From an uncultured cyanobacterium (GTDB lineage Bacteria > Cyanobacteriota > Vampirovibrionia > Gastranaerophilales > Gastranaerophilaceae): 64,000 nucleotides of DNA. The stretch spans positions 1-64,000 of the forward strand of contig CALYTW010000002.1 in assembly GCA_945487905.1 (NCBI GenBank), written 5' to 3'. This document shows positions 37,978-48,267 of the stretch, in pieces; position 1 is the stretch's first letter, and the number at the start of each line of letters is the position of its first letter. The notes below the pieces were generated by a model. The model ran no database searches. It had not been told where the DNA came from and saw only the letters and a program-made list of their open reading frames with translations. The translations under genes and the position numbers were made by a program.

Positions 37978-39211
37978 GCTCTTTTTCTATGTTGTGTCGA
38001 AGGAACTTATTTAAAATTTTTGGAAGGACAAATCCTATTAACGCCGTATTGGTTAATAATGATGCCCAATAAATACCTGCTCCTGCCTTTTTTGTCTTTG
38101 CAAGAACATCTTTGGATAAGCTTTTATCTTCTTCTAACAGACGAAAATTTTTTATGCCAAGCGAAAATCTTTGAAGAAAGTTTAAATTTTTTTCTGAGTC
38201 TTTCATTATTTTTGTACCCAAAAATTTATCAGCACATCTTCCGAGAATATTGTTAATCAGAAAGTCCCCTCCGAAGAACATTGCAAACAGCCCTGCATCA
38301 CGTAAAGCTCTGTCTTTCCTCTCATTTGAATCCCGAGCTGAGATTATTTTTGCAGGAAAACTCGATAGTATCCAAATTGATGCATAAATCAATTTTGACA
38401 TATTAGTCCCTGATACATAATTAAACTTGTCTGCATTTTTTGCTATAAACTTTGTGATAAATCCTTTATCAGAAACACCTGCAGAAAGCCCTTTTGTAAC
38501 AATTTTTGAATAAATAATTCCAGGAATTGTACAAAAAGCAATATTCCACAAAAGTTTTTTCTTTTTATTGTTTTTTGATTTTTCTTTTTCAGATTGCTCA
38601 TTAGTTTTCAGATTAAATCCTGCGGAAAAATCGGTACGCTTTGTTCTATGTTCCGTTAACTCCGTTGCAATCCATGGTATTGCAGACCAAAAAACACCTG
38701 TTGTAATAAAATCTGTCATCAATACTTTTTCATGAACCGATAGTAAATCTTTTTTTAACTTATTAGGATTGTCATATCTATTATAAATTTCTTTAAACGC
38801 ATTTGACGTATCATTATTTTTTTCTTTTTTATCAAAATTCTCAGCAGTTTTCTTTAAACCTTTTAGCAAATCCCCTTCAGGTGTCAAATATTCTTTCGGT
38901 ACTTGTATTATTCTTTCTGCTATCTTACCAAATTCTTTGATGACACCTTTGTTTTTCAAAAAATGCCTGTTATACACTGGAATAAGCATTATCGGAGTTA
39001 AATAAGATGCAACAAAATATATACCGCCCATTAAAGCCCGTTCCTGCGCCTCATATTTGTTATTTGACATTATACACTGAGGAATTGTACTCCCACCAAG
39101 AGTTGTTATTCCTCTGTTAATCAACGTATGGTCTTGAACATAAGCCGTTGCATTATACAGACTTCCACCTTTAAATAAATTTTGATTATCACATAAATTA
39201 TTACACTTCAT
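37955..39211 (-). CDS. Hypothetical multi-pass membrane protein
   Basis: A 418-residue protein with about five hydrophobic segments (GGIYFVASYLTPIMLIPVY, TGVFWSAIPWIA, LLWNIAFCTIPGIIY, AGLFAMFFGGDFLINNIL, LLTNTALIGFVLPKIL) separated by strongly basic, Asn/Lys-rich loops. I recognise no family; its layout resembles the larger proteins at 54528 and 56441, suggesting a lineage-specific membrane group. No clear ribosome site. Confidence 0.65.
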   Translation of the reverse strand: MKCNNLCDNQNLFKGGSLYNATAYVQDHTLINRGITTLGGSTIPQCIMSNNKYEAQERALMGGIYFVASYLTPIMLIPVYNRHFLKNKGVIKEFGKIAERIIQVPKEYLTPEGDLLKGLKKTAENFDKKEKNNDTSNAFKEIYNRYDNPNKLKKDLLSVHEKVLMTDFITTGVFWSAIPWIATELTEHRTKRTDFSAGFNLKTNEQSEKEKSKNNKKKKLLWNIAFCTIPGIIYSKIVTKGLSAGVSDKGFITKFIAKNADKFNYVSGTNMSKLIYASIWILSSFPAKIISARDSNERKDRALRDAGLFAMFFGGDFLINNILGRCADKFLGTKIMKDSEKNLNFLQRFSLGIKNFRLLEEDKSLSKDVLAKTKKAGAGIYWASLLTNTALIGFVLPKILNKFLRHNIEKEQKKSAGV

Positions 39212-39276
39212 AACAGTATCAGAATTATGTACTTTTTGTGGTATCCCCTAAATATTAATACAACAAACACGAGAGA

Positions 39277-39310
39277 GATAAAAGTAAAGCGGTAATTTAA
39301 AAATTACCGC
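39277..39310 (-). terminator. Terminator of the 84-residue gene
   Basis: Perfect stem GCGGTAATTT / AAATTACCGC (39289-39310) with an almost nonexistent loop. Read on the minus strand it is followed by TTTACTTTTATC. Confidence 0.5.
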
Positions 39311-39361
39311 AAATTATGTGTGTGTATTATAGTATTATCAAATTGCTTATTTTTATTTCGG

Positions 39362-39616
39362 TTAAGCTTTAATATCAAGCTTTTCGTCCGTATTTTCACT
39401 GTCTGTAAGCATATGGAATGTTCTGTATAGTTTGCACCCCAATGCTACAATAGGATTAGAATCAACCGAATCAGCTTTTCTTGAAAATTCTTGACTTTGT
39501 TGAAATTTAATTGACGCATTTGCATCTCTCAGCATAAGAATAGCATCCGCTGAATTCATCTTTCTGGACAAATCATTATCTCGAAAAGTTATATTATTTA
39601 TTTTGTTAACTAACAT
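39362..39616 (-). CDS. Hypothetical protein, 84 residues
   Basis: A small soluble protein opening MLVNKINNITFRDNDLS; the leader resembles the Asn-rich, F-K/R-containing starts of the 19224 and 54528 products. The body is polar and helical. AAAGAGG precedes the ATG; a promoter (TTGACA with CATAAT 17 bases on) is visible upstream. Function unknown. Confidence 0.6.
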   Translation of the reverse strand: MLVNKINNITFRDNDLSRKMNSADAILMLRDANASIKFQQSQEFSRKADSVDSNPIVALGCKLYRTFHMLTDSENTDEKLDIKA

Positions 39617-39864
39617 AAAAAACCTCTTTAAACTTATTAAGTGTTCTCGCTACACTTCATCTAACATTTTTATTATGTATCACGAGTTTTATTTTGTCAA
39701 TAGGTAGTTTAGAAATTTGTTAAGTTTCTTTTAATCTAGAATTAATAAGCCTTTCGGATTAAGTGTATTTTATGCACTTTATACACATGCCTTTTTGTTA
39801 AGTTTGTTTAAACATTTTATTATTGCATGTTGTTATGTTAAGATAACACAAGGGGCGAGAGCAA

Positions 39865-41580
39865 ATGAAACAAACTCAAAAACCTAATAAGAATAAAATC
39901 TTCGCTGAAAGAATTATGCTGTTACAGTATATTTTTGTAACCCTGCTTGTCTTGTTTATCATGTATTTATTTGCGGTTCAGGTTCTGGACATTAGGCATT
40001 TCCGTATTAAAGCAAAAAAACAGAGAAAAGCATACTCTTTCGTTATGCGCGGAAATATTTATGACAGAACCGGTATAAAACTTGCAACCGACACGGTATA
40101 CTACGACATTTTTGCAAGAAAAGCCGACTTTATTCATACTCCAGAAGAATTGGCCAAATTGCTTGCTCCGATTTTAAAAATTTCTCAAATGAATTTGACG
40201 GAAAAATTAAAACAAGATACGCCGATGATTCTCATAAAGAAAAATGTCGACAGGCAGACCCGTGATAGAATTGCAAAACTCAATCTTCGAGAAATACCTA
40301 TGGACAAAAAAAGCATAAGAACATATCCTCAAGGAACGCTTGCAGCGCATGTTCTTGGTTATTATAATTTTGACGCAGACATTGCTTCCGGAGTTGAATA
40401 CTCGGCAAAAGATAAGTTGGAAAGCGTTTCCAAAGGGGTTGATATTGAAATTACCCCTAAAGGAAAAATAATTTATAACCTTTCAACAGACCCAGTTGCC
40501 GCAACTACATCTATCAGAGGAAGCGATATTACTCTTACTATAGATGCAGCCGTTCAGCATGTTTGCGAAAAAGCTTTGATGAATTCAATACAAAAATTTA
40601 ACGCATTCAGGGGTGCGGTAATCGTTATGAATCCCAGAAACGGGGAGATTTTAGCTTATGCGGTTTACCCTTATTTTAACCCTAATAATTTTAAATCTGC
40701 GACAAGTTTTCAAACTAAAAACTGGACTTTGACGGATGTATTTCCTCCGGGGTCCACATTTAAAACAATTACTGTTGCCTCAGCAATGGAACTCGGAAAA
40801 ATAAACAAATATTCCAAAATTAATGACACGGGAAAAATTAAAGTCGGCTGGTGGACAATTAAAAACTATGATTATGCAAAACATCCAAATCCGGGTCTGA
40901 TAGATTTGGTATATTTATTTGAACATTCAAGCAATGTAGCCTCGGTTATAGTTGCACAAATGATGAATAAATACGAGTATCACGATATGCTTAAAAAATT
41001 CGGATTCGGAGAAAAGACCGGAATAGATTTACCCGGAGAATCTGCCGGACTATTAAAACCACCTGCAAAATGGGATACTTCAGATCATGCCTCGATGGGG
41101 TACGGTTATGGATCTTCTGTAACAGCCATTCAGATGGTTTCGGCTGTTTCTGCTCTTGCTAATGACGGAGTAAGGGTTACTCCGCACGTTATTAAGTATT
41201 CTCCTGAAGAAGAAGCAATTAAAGTTCGGAAAACGCAAGTGATATCACCTGAAAATGCAAGAATAGTAACAAGCCTTTTAACAGAAAGTATTAACAGAAG
41301 CAGGTCGCCAATAAAATCGGATTCTTACAACATTGCTGCCAAAACAGGAACATCCATAAAACCAAAAGAAAACGGTGCTGGGTTTACAAACAAATTATAT
41401 ACCTCAATTGTAGGTTATATGCCGTCAAGCGATCCACAAGTTTTAATATATGTAATAGTGGACTCGGCTCAAGGAGGAGAAATTTGGGGTAATACGGTTG
41501 CAGCCCCAATATTTAAAGAAATATCAACACAGGTCGCTCATATATTAAATTTACAGCCGGATAAAAATAAGTTAAATTAA
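39865..41580 (+). CDS. ftsI: Penicillin-binding protein transpeptidase, FtsI-type
   Basis: Class B PBP that crosslinks septal peptidoglycan. One N-terminal TM helix (YIFVTLLVLFIMYLFAVQV), a dimerisation domain with RGNIYDRTG, then the transpeptidase domain with S297-TF-K300, S355-S-N357 and K493-T-G. It lacks C-terminal PASTA domains. It directly precedes murE, as in division/cell-wall clusters, so FtsI rather than the elongation PBP2 is likely. 571 residues fits. GGGGCGAG before the ATG. Confidence 0.93.
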   Translation: MKQTQKPNKNKIFAERIMLLQYIFVTLLVLFIMYLFAVQVLDIRHFRIKAKKQRKAYSFVMRGNIYDRTGIKLATDTVYYDIFARKADFIHTPEELAKLLAPILKISQMNLTEKLKQDTPMILIKKNVDRQTRDRIAKLNLREIPMDKKSIRTYPQGTLAAHVLGYYNFDADIASGVEYSAKDKLESVSKGVDIEITPKGKIIYNLSTDPVAATTSIRGSDITLTIDAAVQHVCEKALMNSIQKFNAFRGAVIVMNPRNGEILAYAVYPYFNPNNFKSATSFQTKNWTLTDVFPPGSTFKTITVASAMELGKINKYSKINDTGKIKVGWWTIKNYDYAKHPNPGLIDLVYLFEHSSNVASVIVAQMMNKYEYHDMLKKFGFGEKTGIDLPGESAGLLKPPAKWDTSDHASMGYGYGSSVTAIQMVSAVSALANDGVRVTPHVIKYSPEEEAIKVRKTQVISPENARIVTSLLTESINRSRSPIKSDSYNIAAKTGTSIKPKENGAGFTNKLYTSIVGYMPSSDPQVLIYVIVDSAQGGEIWGNTVAAPIFKEISTQVAHILNLQPDKNKLN

Positions 41581-41601
41581 TATTTTATACAGGAGAAAGA
41601 A

Positions 41602-43065
41602 ATGAAATTTAGAAATTTAGTTGAAACAATTGATTTTATTGAATTAGTAAACTGCGAAGATATGTCGGTTGAAATAGAAGGAGTGTCTTATAATTCAAAA
41701 AAAACGAAACCGAATGAAATTTTTATATGTCTTCCAGGAGAACATGTTGACGGACATGAATATGCGGAAGATGCGGTTAATAACGGAGCGGTTGCTTGTA
41801 TTGTAGAAAGGCAGTTAAATCTCGACATTCCGCAGGTTGTCGTTGAAAATTCGCAGGAGGCATTATCTAAAATTTCGGCCGAATATTATGCAAATCCTTC
41901 ATTAAAACTTAATATCATAGGTGTTACAGGTACAAACGGAAAAACTACCGTAACACATTTAATTCAAAAGTTATATGAAGCTTTTGACAATAAATGCGCT
42001 CTTATCGGTACATTAGGCTACAAATTCAAAAGCAATGATGAATATCAGGGGGGCGGACATACAACTCCTCAAGCACCCGAATTACAATCGCTTTTATATG
42101 ATATTAATGAAAAATGCATTAACAATGTTGTAATGGAAGTTTCTTCTCACTCGCTTGTTCAGCACAGGGTTGATTATGTAGATTTCAGAGGAGCTGTATT
42201 TACCAATTTAACTCAAGACCATTTGGATTTTCATATTACGATGGAAAATTACTTCAGAGCTAAAGCCAAACTGTTTGAAGATTTGGTTTCAGGAGATTTT
42301 GCTGTAATTAATGCTGATGATGCCTATGCGGAAAGGTTTAAAGAAGTTATTTCACCGAGTGTAAATTTGTATACGTACGGAATTGCTTCAAAAGCAGATG
42401 TAATGGCTAAAGATATAACTTTTGACGGAAACGGTGCAAGCTATACTTGCGTTATCAGAGGTAAAGAATATAAAGTTAATTTACTTATAAACGGTATGTT
42501 TTCAATTTATAATGTATTAGCCGCAACGGCTACAGCATTAGCTCTGGGGTTTGATACGGAAAAAGCTTTACATGTTTTTGAACAAATCAGAGGTGTTGCG
42601 GGACGTTTTGAAATTATTGTAAACAAGCCTACTGTTATAGTTGACTACGCACATACTCCTGACGGATTAGAGAATGTTCTAAAAGCTTCCAGAGAAATTA
42701 CTCCTAATGGCGGGAATTTAATTTGTATTTTTGGATGCGGTGGAGACAGAGATGCAACAAAAAGACCTAAAATGGGAGAAATTGCGGAAAAACTTGCAGA
42801 TAAAGTTATTGTAACAAGCGATAATCCTCGTTCGGAAAATCCTCAGCAAATAATTACTGATATTTTAGCAGGATTTAAAAGCACAGCTGATGTTATTGTT
42901 GAACCTGACAGAGAGCTTGCAATAAAAGAAGCTTACAAACTTGCAAATGCAAATGACGTAGTTTTGGTTGCAGGTAAAGGACATGAGGATTACCAGATAA
43001 TCGGAGCCCAGACTATACATTTTGATGACAGAGAAAAAGTTCGTGAAATATTTATCGGTGTGTAG
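41602..43065 (+). CDS. murE: UDP-MurNAc-tripeptide synthetase, meso-DAP type
   Basis: Adds meso-diaminopimelate to UDP-MurNAc-Ala-Glu. P-loop VTGTNGKTTVTHLIQ, HTTPQAPELQ, and the DAP-recognition motif SDNPRSENPQ (DNPR) are visible; KGHEDYQ near the end closes the C-terminal domain. The DNPR motif implies Gram-negative-type peptidoglycan. AGGAGAAAG before the ATG; 22 bases after the PBP gene. Confidence 0.97.
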   Translation: MKFRNLVETIDFIELVNCEDMSVEIEGVSYNSKKTKPNEIFICLPGEHVDGHEYAEDAVNNGAVACIVERQLNLDIPQVVVENSQEALSKISAEYYANPSLKLNIIGVTGTNGKTTVTHLIQKLYEAFDNKCALIGTLGYKFKSNDEYQGGGHTTPQAPELQSLLYDINEKCINNVVMEVSSHSLVQHRVDYVDFRGAVFTNLTQDHLDFHITMENYFRAKAKLFEDLVSGDFAVINADDAYAERFKEVISPSVNLYTYGIASKADVMAKDITFDGNGASYTCVIRGKEYKVNLLINGMFSIYNVLAATATALALGFDTEKALHVFEQIRGVAGRFEIIVNKPTVIVDYAHTPDGLENVLKASREITPNGGNLICIFGCGGDRDATKRPKMGEIAEKLADKVIVTSDNPRSENPQQIITDILAGFKSTADVIVEPDRELAIKEAYKLANANDVVLVAGKGHEDYQIIGAQTIHFDDREKVREIFIGV

Positions 43066-43081
43066 GAGTAAATAATTATAA

Positions 43082-44002
43082 ATGGATTACGAAATAACAA
43101 CACCTTTAATAATTGAACAGCATATTCATGGGGCTTTCGGTGTCGATTTTAATAAAGCTGGTGTAAATGATATTCTGAAGGTTGCCGATTTACTTTTAAA
43201 GTTGGGGATTGGCGGTTTTTTTCCTACTCTTGTTACCGATTCTGTCGAAAATATCAAAAGACAAATTAAGATAATAAAAGAAGCATCCCTAAAATGTTCG
43301 AGAATTTTGGGTATACATCTTGAAGGAATTTTTATTAACCCTAAAAAGAAGGGTATTCATAATCCGGAGCATTTTTTACCGCTTACAATTGATAATTATA
43401 AACTTATAGAAGATGATTTTATAAGGATAGTTACGCTGGCTCCAGAGCTTGACAACGGATTGATTGATTATTTAAAAAGTAAAAATGTTAAAGTTCAAGC
43501 AGGGCATTGTGCTGGCGGAGATTTGGAAAAAGTTGACGGTGTAACACATACATTTAACGCTATGGCGGGAATAAATCACAGGGAAAAATCCACAGCTTTA
43601 ACAGCACTGATTAATGACAAGTTGTATACAGAAATTATTGCAGACGGAGTTCATGTAAGTGATGATGCGTTGAGACTTTTCTTTAAATCAAAGCCGGATG
43701 ATAAAGTGCTTTTAATAAGCGACGCATTACCTATTACCGGAAGTAACTTAAAAGAAACAGTTTTTGCGGATTCAAAAATATACTATGACGGAATTAAAGC
43801 CACCTCTGCCGACGGTACAATAGCGGGAAGCACCTCTCTTTTAAATAATATTATTAAGAGACTTGGAATACTCAACCTTATGAAAAGTCAGTATATTGAA
43901 AATACTTATAATTACCACAAAATTACCCCGCAAGGCGAAATATTTTGGGACAAAGCTTGGAATATTTCAAAAATTATTTATAAAGGACAACAAATTTTAT
44001 GA
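43082..44002 (+). CDS. nagA: NagA-like N-acetylglucosamine-6-phosphate deacetylase, short
   Basis: Amidohydrolase-fold enzyme of amino-sugar recycling. Motifs: EQHIHGAFGVDF (metal site), LGIHLEGIFINPKKKGIHNPEH, QAGHC, THTFNAMAGINHRE, IIADGVHVSDDAL, LISDALPITG. At 306 residues it lacks part of the N-terminal beta-sandwich of the usual 380-residue enzyme. It lies between murE and the radical SAM gene, overlapping the latter by four bases. An alternative is a related deacetylase with another substrate. Confidence 0.87.
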   Translation: MDYEITTPLIIEQHIHGAFGVDFNKAGVNDILKVADLLLKLGIGGFFPTLVTDSVENIKRQIKIIKEASLKCSRILGIHLEGIFINPKKKGIHNPEHFLPLTIDNYKLIEDDFIRIVTLAPELDNGLIDYLKSKNVKVQAGHCAGGDLEKVDGVTHTFNAMAGINHREKSTALTALINDKLYTEIIADGVHVSDDALRLFFKSKPDDKVLLISDALPITGSNLKETVFADSKIYYDGIKATSADGTIAGSTSLLNNIIKRLGILNLMKSQYIENTYNYHKITPQGEIFWDKAWNISKIIYKGQQIL

Positions 44003-46545
44003 CATGTTTTTTCAGAAACCAGTACGAAGCGCTATGCAACGCAACAAAGCCATATCAATATGTCGGCGGAGAATATCTTTCCTACAGCAAAGATTTTGAT
44101 TCGGCAAAAGTTAAGTTTGCGTTCGTATTTCCTGATAAATACGAAATCGGAATAAGCAATCTGGGGGTAAGAATTATTTATGACAGAGTTAATTCTGTTA
44201 ATAGATTTTTTGCCGATAGAGCCTATGCTCCGGAACCTGACTTCCAGCCGGAGTTTCTCTATGGTGTCGAATCTAAACATGCTCTAAAAGATTTTGACGG
44301 AATCGGTTTTTCTGTTCAATATGAACTTTCCTATCCGACAATCTTAAAAATGCTGGAAATGTCAGGAATAGGAGTAAAGAATTCAGAGCGTGGAGAAAAT
44401 GAACCTATTGTATTTGCAGGGGGGCCATGTACATTTAATCCGCTTCCTATCTCAGATTTTGTTGATATTTTCTGCATTGGAGAGGGCGAAGAAATGATGG
44501 TTGAGATTTGCGAAGTATTAGAACAGACAAAAAACCTCCCAAGAATGGACAGAATAGCAGAACTGTGCAAAATCGAAGGCTGTTGGAGTAAAGTTGTCAA
44601 TAACAAGGTAAGAAAAAGAATTTCTCCTCTTTTAAAAGAATACGCACCTAAAGCTTATCCCATACCGTTTTCAAGTTCTGTACACGACAGAGCAATTATA
44701 GAAATACGCAGAGGATGCGGAAGAATGTGCCGTTTCTGTCAGCCCGGACACGTTACTTTGCCTGTAAGAGAACGCTCTGCAGAAGATATAATTGAAATAG
44801 CAAGAGATCTGGTTAACAAAACCGGTTACGATGAATATTCTCTTCTTTCTTTATCTTCCAATGATTATTCAAACATAAAAGAGGTAATAAAAGAACTTGC
44901 AGTAGATTTTAACAGACGTAAAGTTTCTGTATCTCTTCCCAGCCAAAGGATTGACGGATTTAATCTTGAACTTGCGGAATTAACCCAGTCTGTCAGAAAA
45001 TCTACAATGACACTTGCTCCCGAGGCAGGAAGCCAAAGACTTCGGAACGTAATTAAGAAAAATATATCCGAAGAACAGATTATAAAAACTGCACTAACTC
45101 TTTATGAAAACGGATGGTCAAGGTTAAAGTTTTATTTTATCTGCGGGCTTCCTACAGAAACGCTGAAAGATATGGACGAAATGGCAGAACTTCTGGATAA
45201 GATTAAATATCGTGTTAGGCAGATAAAAAAAGAAAAAGGTTTAACTCATGGACTAGAAATAACTTGTACTCTTTCGATATTTGTGCCTAAACCGTTTACA
45301 CCTTTCCAATGGTGCGGACAAATGGATTTGGATATAGTCGAAGAACACATAAGATACTTAAAAGAAAAAACAAAGCACATAAAAGGTTTGAAAATTAATT
45401 ACCACGAAAAGTTTATCTCTCAAATTGAAGCTGTCTTAACAAGAGGGGACAAATCTCTTTGTGATTATATTTATGCTCTATATAAAAAGGGTTGTTATTT
45501 AGACACGTGGGGAGAACATTTTAACAAAGATACGTGGAATAAAACAGCGGAAGAAGTTGGTATTACCTTAAAATCAAAGGCTTCTAATGAATTTGACTTA
45601 ACAGAAAATTTGCCATGGGATTTTATTGACACAGGAATTGACAAAGAGTGGCTTCAAAAGGAATACGAGCTGGCTCTTATGCAGGGATGTGACTTCAATC
45701 TTCAACCGACTTGTGAACACAAGTGTGTAAACTGCGGTGTATGTAAAAATTTGACTACTCATAAAGTTTTGGCAAAGCCATATAAGGCATCGAAAGAAGC
45801 ACAGAGAGATATTACAGTCGAAAAAGTTGATCCTACGAGAGCGCATCCGGATCCTAATATTCCGATTTACAGATACAGATTAAAAATTACCAAAAAGGGG
45901 CTTTTAAAATATTTTTCTCATCTTGATTGGCAGAATACTTTTCATAAAGTTCTAGCCAGAACCGGTTTGAGAATGGCATACACACTCGGATTTAACCCGA
46001 CAATGAAAGTATCCATGGGAATAGCGCTTCCTCTTTTCTGTGAAAGCGAAGGAGAAATCGTGGATATAGAGATTCTTGATAAGAAAGAGCCTGATGAATT
46101 AATTAGAATCATAAACAAGAATCTGCCACAAGGAGCAGAAGTTATTTCTGCTAAAGAGGTAGAGAGATATTGCAATTCGGTTGAAACAGTTGCGCAATGG
46201 GCGGAATATAAAATAACGCCGTATCACAGGTCAGAAGGCGATTTTAACGTTTTACCCCTTTACAAAACGGAAGATTTCATGTATGATGTAGAAAGAGTTT
46301 TGTCTTCGGCAGAAATTTTAATGACGAAGAAAAATAAGAAAGGTTTAGAAAAAACAACAGATATTAAACGGTCTATAGGTTTATATAGATTTGAAAACGG
46401 AAGTCTGTTCATACATCTTAAAACCGGTCAAGGTTCTGAAGTTCCTGCGTTAAGGGCTGATAGTCTTATGGAATTAATCGCTCCCGAAGAAATATTTGAA
46501 GTGGTCAGGCTAAAGTTCCTAGACGAAAAATTGAGAGAATTATAG
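43999..46545 (+). CDS. TIGR03960-type B12-binding radical SAM protein with DUF2344
   Basis: An 848-residue protein: N-terminal cobalamin-binding-like part, then radical SAM core with the cluster motif RRGCGRMCRFCQPGHV (C-x3-C-x2-C, near residue 240), a Cys-rich stretch (CEHKCVNCGVC), and a C-terminal DUF2344 part (FSHLDWQNTFHKVLARTG) from about 625. Related proteins occur next to RNase E/G in cyanobacteria, as here. Substrate unknown; a tRNA or ribosomal modification is plausible. Its ATG overlaps the nagA stop. Confidence 0.9.
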   Translation: MTCFFRNQYEALCNATKPYQYVGGEYLSYSKDFDSAKVKFAFVFPDKYEIGISNLGVRIIYDRVNSVNRFFADRAYAPEPDFQPEFLYGVESKHALKDFDGIGFSVQYELSYPTILKMLEMSGIGVKNSERGENEPIVFAGGPCTFNPLPISDFVDIFCIGEGEEMMVEICEVLEQTKNLPRMDRIAELCKIEGCWSKVVNNKVRKRISPLLKEYAPKAYPIPFSSSVHDRAIIEIRRGCGRMCRFCQPGHVTLPVRERSAEDIIEIARDLVNKTGYDEYSLLSLSSNDYSNIKEVIKELAVDFNRRKVSVSLPSQRIDGFNLELAELTQSVRKSTMTLAPEAGSQRLRNVIKKNISEEQIIKTALTLYENGWSRLKFYFICGLPTETLKDMDEMAELLDKIKYRVRQIKKEKGLTHGLEITCTLSIFVPKPFTPFQWCGQMDLDIVEEHIRYLKEKTKHIKGLKINYHEKFISQIEAVLTRGDKSLCDYIYALYKKGCYLDTWGEHFNKDTWNKTAEEVGITLKSKASNEFDLTENLPWDFIDTGIDKEWLQKEYELALMQGCDFNLQPTCEHKCVNCGVCKNLTTHKVLAKPYKASKEAQRDITVEKVDPTRAHPDPNIPIYRYRLKITKKGLLKYFSHLDWQNTFHKVLARTGLRMAYTLGFNPTMKVSMGIALPLFCESEGEIVDIEILDKKEPDELIRIINKNLPQGAEVISAKEVERYCNSVETVAQWAEYKITPYHRSEGDFNVLPLYKTEDFMYDVERVLSSAEILMTKKNKKGLEKTTDIKRSIGLYRFENGSLFIHLKTGQGSEVPALRADSLMELIAPEEIFEVVRLKFLDEKLREL

Positions 46546-46563
46546 CAGTAAAGGATTTAAACA

Positions 46564-48267
46564 ATGAAAGAGACAAAAGTGCCTAACAAAATTGTTATAG
46601 CCGAGCGTGATAATATTGCTGCGGTTATGGAAAACGGAAAAGTTTCGGAATTTTATGTTCACAGAGGCGAAATTATACTGGGAGATGTTTACCTCGCACA
46701 AGTTGAGAATGTATTACCAAGTATTGAAGCGGCATTTGTTAATGTCGGCTCAGACAAAATGGGATTTTTACACGCTCAGGATGTAGGTGGAAAAGGTGCT
46801 TTGCAGGACAAATTAAAACCAAAACAAAAAATTGTTGTTCAGGTAGTTAAAGAACCCACGGGGCATAAAGGTCCTCGAGTTACGACCGAAATATCTCTTC
46901 CCGGAAGGTTTTTGGTTTTAATGCCAAACGAAGCCGGAGTAAATGTAAGTAAGAAAATAACTTCCTCAAAGGAAAGAGCAAGACTTAAGTCTGTTGTAAA
47001 TCTTCTAAAGCCTGTTGGAGTTGGTATTATTGTAAGAACCGAAGCAGAGAACCAAACAGAAGCAGATATTCAAGAAGATTTGGAAATACTTTTGGAAAAA
47101 TGGAACAATATTATAACCTCTGCCGAAAGCATGACACCGCCAAATCTTTTATACAGGGATCAAGATTTGTTATACAGAGTTATTCGAGAAGCTTGCAATG
47201 AAGATACGCAGGAAATAATTGTAGATACCGGTTTTGCTCTAAACAGAGTGCAAAATCTTCTTCAAAACTGGCACATGAACAGAAATATTAATGTAACTTT
47301 ATATAAGGGTTCTGAACCGATTCTGGTTGCAATGGATATACATAAGGAAATCAAAGCAGCTTTGAGTATGAAGGTAAACCTTCCATCCGGCGGTTATTTG
47401 TTTATACAAACGACAGAAGCACTTACTGTTATTGATGTTAACAGCGGTAAGTTTACAAATTCCGCAACACAGGATGAAACAATATTAAAGACAAATATTG
47501 AAGCAGTTCACGAAATTGCCCGACAATTAAGACTCAGAAACATAGGCGGAATGATAATAATTGACTTTATAGATATGACGAGCAGAATTGACAAGCTGGC
47601 AATGATGGAAGAACTTGAACTTGCGACGGAAGATGACAAGGCTAAACCGCAGGTAGGTCAGCTGTCGGATTTAGGTCTAGTTGAAATGACCCGTCACAGA
47701 CAGGGACAAGCAATCAGTGAAATTTTTGCTAAGAGGTGTCCGCATTGCCAGGGTAACGGATATATTATGGAAGACATTAAATTTGCTTCTTCAACAGCTG
47801 AAGGCGAGTACAGAGCAAAAGCTGCAAAACTTAAACTTCCGATGAACCATAAACGAAATAACAAATTCAATAAAAACAATAATCAGGCTCAAAATGAGCA
47901 AAAACAAGAAATAATTGTTCAGGAAGAAAAACTTGAAACTATCCAAAATCCTGCAGTTGAGGCACAGACTGAAATAGCTGAAATTAAGGAAGAGAAGGAA
48001 ACTAAAAAAAGAAATTCAAGGAAACCACGTTTTGATAAAAACAAAATCAAACAAGAAGTAAAAGACGAAACAGTGGCAGTTTCGGTAATTAACGAGAATT
48101 CCGTAATTGAACCTATTTTACCGGAAATCAAACAAGATGTTAAGGAAGAAGAACCACAACAAACAGTTGAAGAGCCTAAAAAACCGACACGTTCTCGGAG
48201 ACCAAACAGAAACACACAGAGAAAATCCAGAACACCCAAAAAGAGTGTAAAACAAGATGAAGAATAA
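46564..48267 (+). CDS. rne: Ribonuclease E/G
   Basis: Endoribonuclease of mRNA decay and rRNA processing. S1-type RNA-binding domain near 40-120 (LGDVYLAQVENVLPSIEAAF), the DNase I-like catalytic site VIDVNSGKF and MIIIDFIDM, and the zinc-link CPHCQGNGYI. The C-terminal 170 residues are Lys/Arg/Glu-rich and disordered, with a final RRPNRNTQRKSRTPKK segment; this short charged tail resembles the cyanobacterial form. 567 residues. Followed with an 11-base overlap by a membrane-protein gene. Confidence 0.95.
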   Translation: MKETKVPNKIVIAERDNIAAVMENGKVSEFYVHRGEIILGDVYLAQVENVLPSIEAAFVNVGSDKMGFLHAQDVGGKGALQDKLKPKQKIVVQVVKEPTGHKGPRVTTEISLPGRFLVLMPNEAGVNVSKKITSSKERARLKSVVNLLKPVGVGIIVRTEAENQTEADIQEDLEILLEKWNNIITSAESMTPPNLLYRDQDLLYRVIREACNEDTQEIIVDTGFALNRVQNLLQNWHMNRNINVTLYKGSEPILVAMDIHKEIKAALSMKVNLPSGGYLFIQTTEALTVIDVNSGKFTNSATQDETILKTNIEAVHEIARQLRLRNIGGMIIIDFIDMTSRIDKLAMMEELELATEDDKAKPQVGQLSDLGLVEMTRHRQGQAISEIFAKRCPHCQGNGYIMEDIKFASSTAEGEYRAKAAKLKLPMNHKRNNKFNKNNNQAQNEQKQEIIVQEEKLETIQNPAVEAQTEIAEIKEEKETKKRNSRKPRFDKNKIKQEVKDETVAVSVINENSVIEPILPEIKQDVKEEEPQQTVEEPKKPTRSRRPNRNTQRKSRTPKKSVKQDEE

